From: Neisseriaceae bacterium HSC-16F19
GTDB lineage: Bacteria > Pseudomonadota > Gammaproteobacteria > Burkholderiales > Neisseriaceae
Length of the DNA stretch: 64,000 nt
Assembly: GCF_024171525.1 (NCBI RefSeq)
Contig: NZ_JALJZY010000007.1
Span: 62,001 to 126,000 of the forward strand
Direction: 5' to 3'
Part shown: positions 60,794 through 64,000 of the stretch, one piece after another
Position numbering within the stretch: the first letter of the stretch is position 1
How the letters are laid out: every line of letters begins with the position of its first letter
Translations under genes and position numbers: made by a program
Notes under the pieces: generated by a model
Databases searched by the model: none
Told to the model about the DNA's origin: nothing
What the model saw: the letters and a program-made list of their open reading frames with translations, nothing else

Positions 60794-61996
60794 TCAGTTC
60801 GTAATGCGGCCGTCCAAAACGCGATGGCGTAAAAACGGGCGGCCGAGCTCGTAAATAATGTCCACCGGAGTGTCGGTATTCCACACATTGAAATGCGCCG
60901 GTTTGCCTTCTTTCAGGCAGCCGAAATCATCGCGGCGCAAGGCGTGGGCGGCGTGGACGGTGACGCCCTGCCAGGCTTCCAGCGGCGTGAGGCCGAATTG
61001 CACGCAGGCCATATTCATGGCCAGACGCAAAGAGGCAAAGGGGCTGGTGCCGGGGTTGAAATCGCTGGCCACCGCCATTTTCACGCCGTATTGGCGCAGC
61101 AAATCCATGGGCGGTTTTTGCGTTTCGCGCAAAAAGTAAAACGCACCCGGCAGCAACACCGCCACGGTGTCGTGCGCGGCCATGGCGGCCACACCGGCTT
61201 CGTCCAGATATTCCACATGGTCGGCCGACCAGCCGCCGTATTGCGCCACCAGCGCGCTGCCGCCCAAGAGGCTCAGCTGTTCGGTATGGCCTTTAATCGG
61301 AATGCCCAGCGCGCGGGCTGCCTGAAACAGGCGCTCGGTTTGTTCCAAGGTAAAACCGACGTTCTCGCAAAACACATCCACACAGTCAAACGCACCCTGC
61401 TGCCACAAAGTCGGCATGATGTTGCGGATGACTTCGTCCAGATAATCGTCCGGGCGGCCTTTGAATTCCGGCGGCACCGCATGGGCGGAAAGCAGGGTGC
61501 GGCTCACGCGTATATGGCCTTCGTCTTGCAGACGTTGGGCGATGCGCAGGGTTTTGGCTTCGGTTTCCAGATTGAGGCCGTAGCCGGTTTTCAGCTCCAT
61601 CAGCCCCACACCCTCGTGTTGGAAATTGCGCAGACGCTCCACGCTCAGGCGGTAGAGGGTGTCTTCATCGGTCTCGCGGGTGGCGCGCACGGTGCTGTTG
61701 ATGCCGCCGCCCTGGGCGCTGATTTGCTGATAGGAAACGCCATTTTGGCGCATTTCCCATTCGTTGGCACGGCTGCCGCCGAAAATCAGATGGGTGTGGC
61801 AATCGACCAGACTGGGGGTGATCAGGGCACCGTCCAGCGGGATGCAGTGCTCGGCTTCCAAGCTGCCGCCGGGGGCGATGGCTGCAATATGGCCGTCGCG
61901 CACCAAGACATCGTGTTGTGGCAACAGGCCGTAAGCTGTGTCAAGGGCAGGGTCTAAAGTGGCGACGGTGGCGTTTTGCCAGAGGGTGGCGGACAT
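60794..61996 (-). CDS. hutI: Imidazolonepropionase
   Basis: 400 residues, the usual length. HutI hydrolyses imidazolone-5-propionate to N-formimino-glutamate, the substrate of HutG. The amidohydrolase metal site is visible in LVDCHTHLIFGGSRANEW, VSRTLLSAHAVPPEFKGRPD (with the general-base region), IPIKGHTEQLSLLGG and ASDFNPGTSPFASLRLAMNM (each partly quoted). GGAACACC precedes the ATG. A Correia-like element lies just upstream, between hutI and the divergent acyltransferase gene. Confidence 0.96.
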   Translation of the reverse strand: MSATLWQNATVATLDPALDTAYGLLPQHDVLVRDGHIAAIAPGGSLEAEHCIPLDGALITPSLVDCHTHLIFGGSRANEWEMRQNGVSYQQISAQGGGINSTVRATRETDEDTLYRLSVERLRNFQHEGVGLMELKTGYGLNLETEAKTLRIAQRLQDEGHIRVSRTLLSAHAVPPEFKGRPDDYLDEVIRNIMPTLWQQGAFDCVDVFCENVGFTLEQTERLFQAARALGIPIKGHTEQLSLLGGSALVAQYGGWSADHVEYLDEAGVAAMAAHDTVAVLLPGAFYFLRETQKPPMDLLRQYGVKMAVASDFNPGTSPFASLRLAMNMACVQFGLTPLEAWQGVTVHAAHALRRDDFGCLKEGKPAHFNVWNTDTPVDIIYELGRPFLRHRVLDGRITN

Positions 61997-62046
61997 GGTG
62001 TTCCTTAATGATATGTGTGTGATGGCGGCGGATTGTAGCGCGTTTT

Positions 62047-62152
62047 TATAGTCATTTAAAATAAGGACGATACGGCGTTGCTGCGCCTTGCCGTACTATT
62101 TGTACTGTCTGCGGCTTGCTGCCTTGTCTCGTTCTTATTTTATTTGACTATA
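62047..62152. mobile_element. Correia-like element (short form, 106 bp)
   Basis: Ends TATAGTCATTTAAAATAAGG and CTTATTTTATTTGACTATA; core GATACGGCGTTGCTGCGCCT, TGCCGTACTATTTGTACTG and TCTGCGGCTTGCTGCCTTG, the reverse-complement order of the element at 13025. Size fits the internally deleted Correia class (about 105 bp). Confidence 0.9.
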
Positions 62153-62232
62153 GGTTTGAGGCTGCCTGAAAACCCATGCAGCCCGTTTTCCATTACAATG
62201 CGCACCTTGTTTTTGCATCCGTTTGATATTCC

Positions 62233-63093
62233 ATGACCCAAACCCTGGTGTTTACCCTGTTTCGCTGGCTGGCGCGCTGGCCCTTGCGGGCGCTGCATGC
62301 CTTGGGCTGGATGTTGGGCACGCTGGTGTTTTACAGCTCGCGCTTAAGCCGCAAACGCATCCGCATCCATTTGCGCGTGGCCGGGCTGCCGCACGACAAG
62401 GCCATGATTAAAACCGTGTTGCGCCAAACCATGCAGGGCGCACTGGAATTGCCCTTGGCGTTTTTCAGGCAGCCTGATGAAGTGGCGGCGCTGTTTCAGG
62501 AAGTACACGGCTGGGAACATATCCAGGCCGCCTTGGACGCCGGGCAGGGCCTGCTGCTGATTACCCCGCACTTGGGCAGCTACGATGTGGCCGGACGCTA
62601 CATCAGCCACCGTCTGCCGTTTCCGCTCACCGCCATGTACAAACCGCCGAAAATCGCCGCCCTCGATGCGGTGATGCAGGCCGGACGCGTGCGCGACAAA
62701 GGCCGCACGGCACCGGCCAATCTGCAAGGAGTGAAACAGGTGATGAAAGCCCTGCGCGCAGGTGAGGCCACCATTGTGCTGCCCGACCAAGTGCCGGGTG
62801 AGGGCGACGGTGTGTGGGTGGATTTCTTCGGCAAACCGGCCTATACCATGACGCTGGCGGCCAAGCTGGCGCAAATGCCGAATGTGGCGACCTTGTTTTT
62901 CTGCGGCGAGCGCCTGCCCGACAGCCGCGGCTTTGCCCTGCATATTGCGCCGCTGCAAGGCGAACTGAACGGTGATAAAGCGCATGATGCCCAGGTGATT
63001 AACCACAATGTCGAAGCCTGGGTGCGCCGTTTCCCCACGCAATATCTGTTTGGTTATAACCGCTATAAAGGCAAGCCGCCACAGGCGGACTGA
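62233..63093 (+). CDS. lpxL: Lipid A biosynthesis acyltransferase (LpxL/HtrB-like)
   Basis: 286 residues. An N-terminal hydrophobic anchor (LARWPLRALHALGWMLGTLV) is followed by the acyltransferase motif HLGSYD (HX4D, about residue 117) and the VLPDQVPGEGDGVWVDFFGK block with the substrate loop. It adds a secondary acyl chain to lipid A precursors at the inner membrane. An uptake sequence (TTTTTCAGGCAGCCTGAT, 62460-62477) is translated as FFRQPD inside the gene. Whether it is LpxL1-like or LpxL2-like cannot be decided here. The Correia-like element lies 81 bases upstream. Confidence 0.92.
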   Translation: MTQTLVFTLFRWLARWPLRALHALGWMLGTLVFYSSRLSRKRIRIHLRVAGLPHDKAMIKTVLRQTMQGALELPLAFFRQPDEVAALFQEVHGWEHIQAALDAGQGLLLITPHLGSYDVAGRYISHRLPFPLTAMYKPPKIAALDAVMQAGRVRDKGRTAPANLQGVKQVMKALRAGEATIVLPDQVPGEGDGVWVDFFGKPAYTMTLAAKLAQMPNVATLFFCGERLPDSRGFALHIAPLQGELNGDKAHDAQVINHNVEAWVRRFPTQYLFGYNRYKGKPPQAD

Positions 63094-63181
63094 CCCCCCT
63101 TTTTTCAGGCAGCCGCGCCATGCGGGCAGAGCGGCTGGCCTTGCAGTATCGGCCCGCGTTTTTCGGTAAGTATTCACTGTG

Positions 63182-63751
63182 ATGATGCTCGATGCATTTC
63201 TGTCTTCCACCCTGGCCGTCACTTTGGCCGAGATTGGGGACAAAACCCAATTGCTGGCGCTGTTTCTGGCTGCGCGTTTTAGCCAAAAACACGCCATTGT
63301 GGCCGGTATTCTGGTGGCCACCCTGCTCAATCATGCCGTATCCGCCTGGCTGGGTGTGTGGCTGGCCTCGTGGCTGACCCCGCAGGTAACCGGCTGGCTG
63401 GTCGGTATCAGCCTGATTGCCGTGGGTGTGTGGCTGCTCAAGCCCGACGAGGAAGACGATGTCGGCGGGCGCTATATGCAATACGGTGCTTTTGTGGCCA
63501 CCACGCTGTTGTTTTTCCTTGCCGAAATCGGCGACAAAACCCAAATCGCCACCGTGCTGCTGGCGGCGCGTTATGCCGATATGACCGCGGTGGTGGTGGG
63601 CAGCACCTTGGGCATGTTGCTGGCCAATGTGCCGGTGGTTTTGTTAGGTTCTTGGTTAATGGGTAAATTACCGTTCAAACAGGTGCGCATCGGCGCCTGT
63701 GTGCTATTCTGCGCGCTTGGTGCTTATACCCTTATCCGTTTGTATGTCTGA
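63182..63751 (+). CDS. mntX: TMEM165/GDT1-family manganese exporter, MntX
   Basis: 189 residues from the ATG at 63182 (a GTG at 63179 or an ATG at 63185 are equally possible; no strong ribosome site). Six membrane segments in two halves, each with the signature EIGDKT (LAEIGDKTQLL and LAEIGDKTQIA). In Neisseria the MntX protein of this family exports Mn2+ and protects against manganese overload. A loop with acidic residues (LLKPDEEDDVGG) links the halves. No yybP-ykoY riboswitch fits in the 88 bases upstream. The stop overlaps the next start. Confidence 0.9.
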   Translation: MMLDAFLSSTLAVTLAEIGDKTQLLALFLAARFSQKHAIVAGILVATLLNHAVSAWLGVWLASWLTPQVTGWLVGISLIAVGVWLLKPDEEDDVGGRYMQYGAFVATTLLFFLAEIGDKTQIATVLLAARYADMTAVVVGSTLGMLLANVPVVLLGSWLMGKLPFKQVRIGACVLFCALGAYTLIRLYV

Positions 63752-64000
63752 AGTTGTTTCCCTGGATACGCCTCTGCCGCTGCTCTACCGCAGCGGCGGT
63801 TTGGTGGCCGTTCACAAACCGGCCGGTGTGAGCGTGCAGCAGGAAGGTCTGCTGCCGCAACTGGCGCATCAATTGGCTGTGCCGCGCCTATGGCTGGTAC
63901 ACCGTCTCGACCGCGTGACTTCGGGTGTGTTGCTGCTGGCGGAAGATGCCGCCGCGGCAGCCGCTTTAGGGCAGCGTTTTGCCCACGGCCGCATCCGCAA
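63744..64000 (+). CDS. RluA-family RNA pseudouridine synthase (3' end cut by window)
   Basis: The first 85 residues of the protein, starting MSEVVSLDTPLPLLYRSGGL, are visible. LVAVHKPAGVSVQ and VHRLDRVTSGVLLLAE are the conserved motifs of RluA-type enzymes, with the catalytic aspartate in HRLDR. Such enzymes isomerise uridines in rRNA or tRNA; the target cannot be named from this part. The start overlaps the mntX stop by eight bases (ATGTCTGA), so the two are coupled. Confidence 0.9.
   Translation, partial: MSEVVSLDTPLPLLYRSGGLVAVHKPAGVSVQQEGLLPQLAHQLAVPRLWLVHRLDRVTSGVLLLAEDAAAAAALGQRFAHGRIR

Overview
The window is a chromosomal segment of a GC-rich member of the Neisseriaceae. The main reason is the DNA uptake sequence AGGCTGCCTGAA, which recurs throughout, mostly as inverted pairs forming terminator hairpins and sometimes inside genes. 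This is the 'simDUS' dialect associated with Simonsiella-like Neisseriaceae rather than the ATGCCGTCTGAA dialect of the gonococcus and meningococcus. Correia-like miniature elements, dRS3-like palindromes and gene content (mntX, metR, maf, the fab/plsX block, the str operon) agree. I do not assign a genus.

Layout. 1-4949: the right part of a DNA phosphorothioation (Dnd) island: dndC (cut by the window edge), a small protein, dndD, and an FtsK/SpoIIIE-type ATPase whose N-terminus looks like DndE. 5208-7865: metG and a glycine-zipper lipoprotein. 8114-14500 (minus): yceD, rpmF, a phosphoribosyltransferase, plsX, fabH, fabD, a hypothetical gene and fabG. 14553-16221: maf, a RsmI-like methyltransferase and tRNA-Pro(CGG). 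16259-20914 (minus): an acyl-CoA/acetate block (maoC, pta, ackA) and an MFS carrier. 21109-25460: initiator tRNA, mutS, mltA. 25571-29827: a five-gene operon with a membrane-anchored TPR scaffold, a receiver-like protein, a small Ras-like GTPase and two roadblock or winged-helix partners. 30021-36096: RNB ribonuclease, dnaJ, a low-GC orphan and ampG. 36849-41550: the str operon plus rpsJ, ended by a terminator. 41636-48071: a 2-ketoarginine/guanidinobutyrate degradation locus (LysR regulator, guanidinobutyrase, YjiH carrier, AruI-like decarboxylase) and metR. 48846-53906: aceE and aceF, separated by a guanidinium exporter gene. 53975-57655: small exported proteins, miaB. 57917-61996: hutG and hutI flanking two tandem membrane paralogues. 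62233-64000: an lpxL-like acyltransferase, mntX and a truncated pseudouridine synthase gene.

Intergenic DNA is rich in miniature repeats: five Correia-like elements, two elements with ATACCAAT ends, three with GAGACCTTTGCAAA ends, palindromes bounded by GTAGGGTGGGC, and a hairpin family built on GATCCTGCGACTGCGC. At 48143-48402 a Correia-like element sits inside a GTAGGGTGGGC palindrome with an apparent TA target duplication.

The least ordinary systems are the Dnd operon with its apparent DndE-FtsK fusion and the conservon-like GTPase/roadblock operon tied to a TPR membrane scaffold. The guanidino-compound genes, with a Gdx exporter 4.6 kb away, suggest that arginine-derived guanidino compounds matter to this organism. 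All functional calls come from reading motifs and remembered family sequences; no database search was run.
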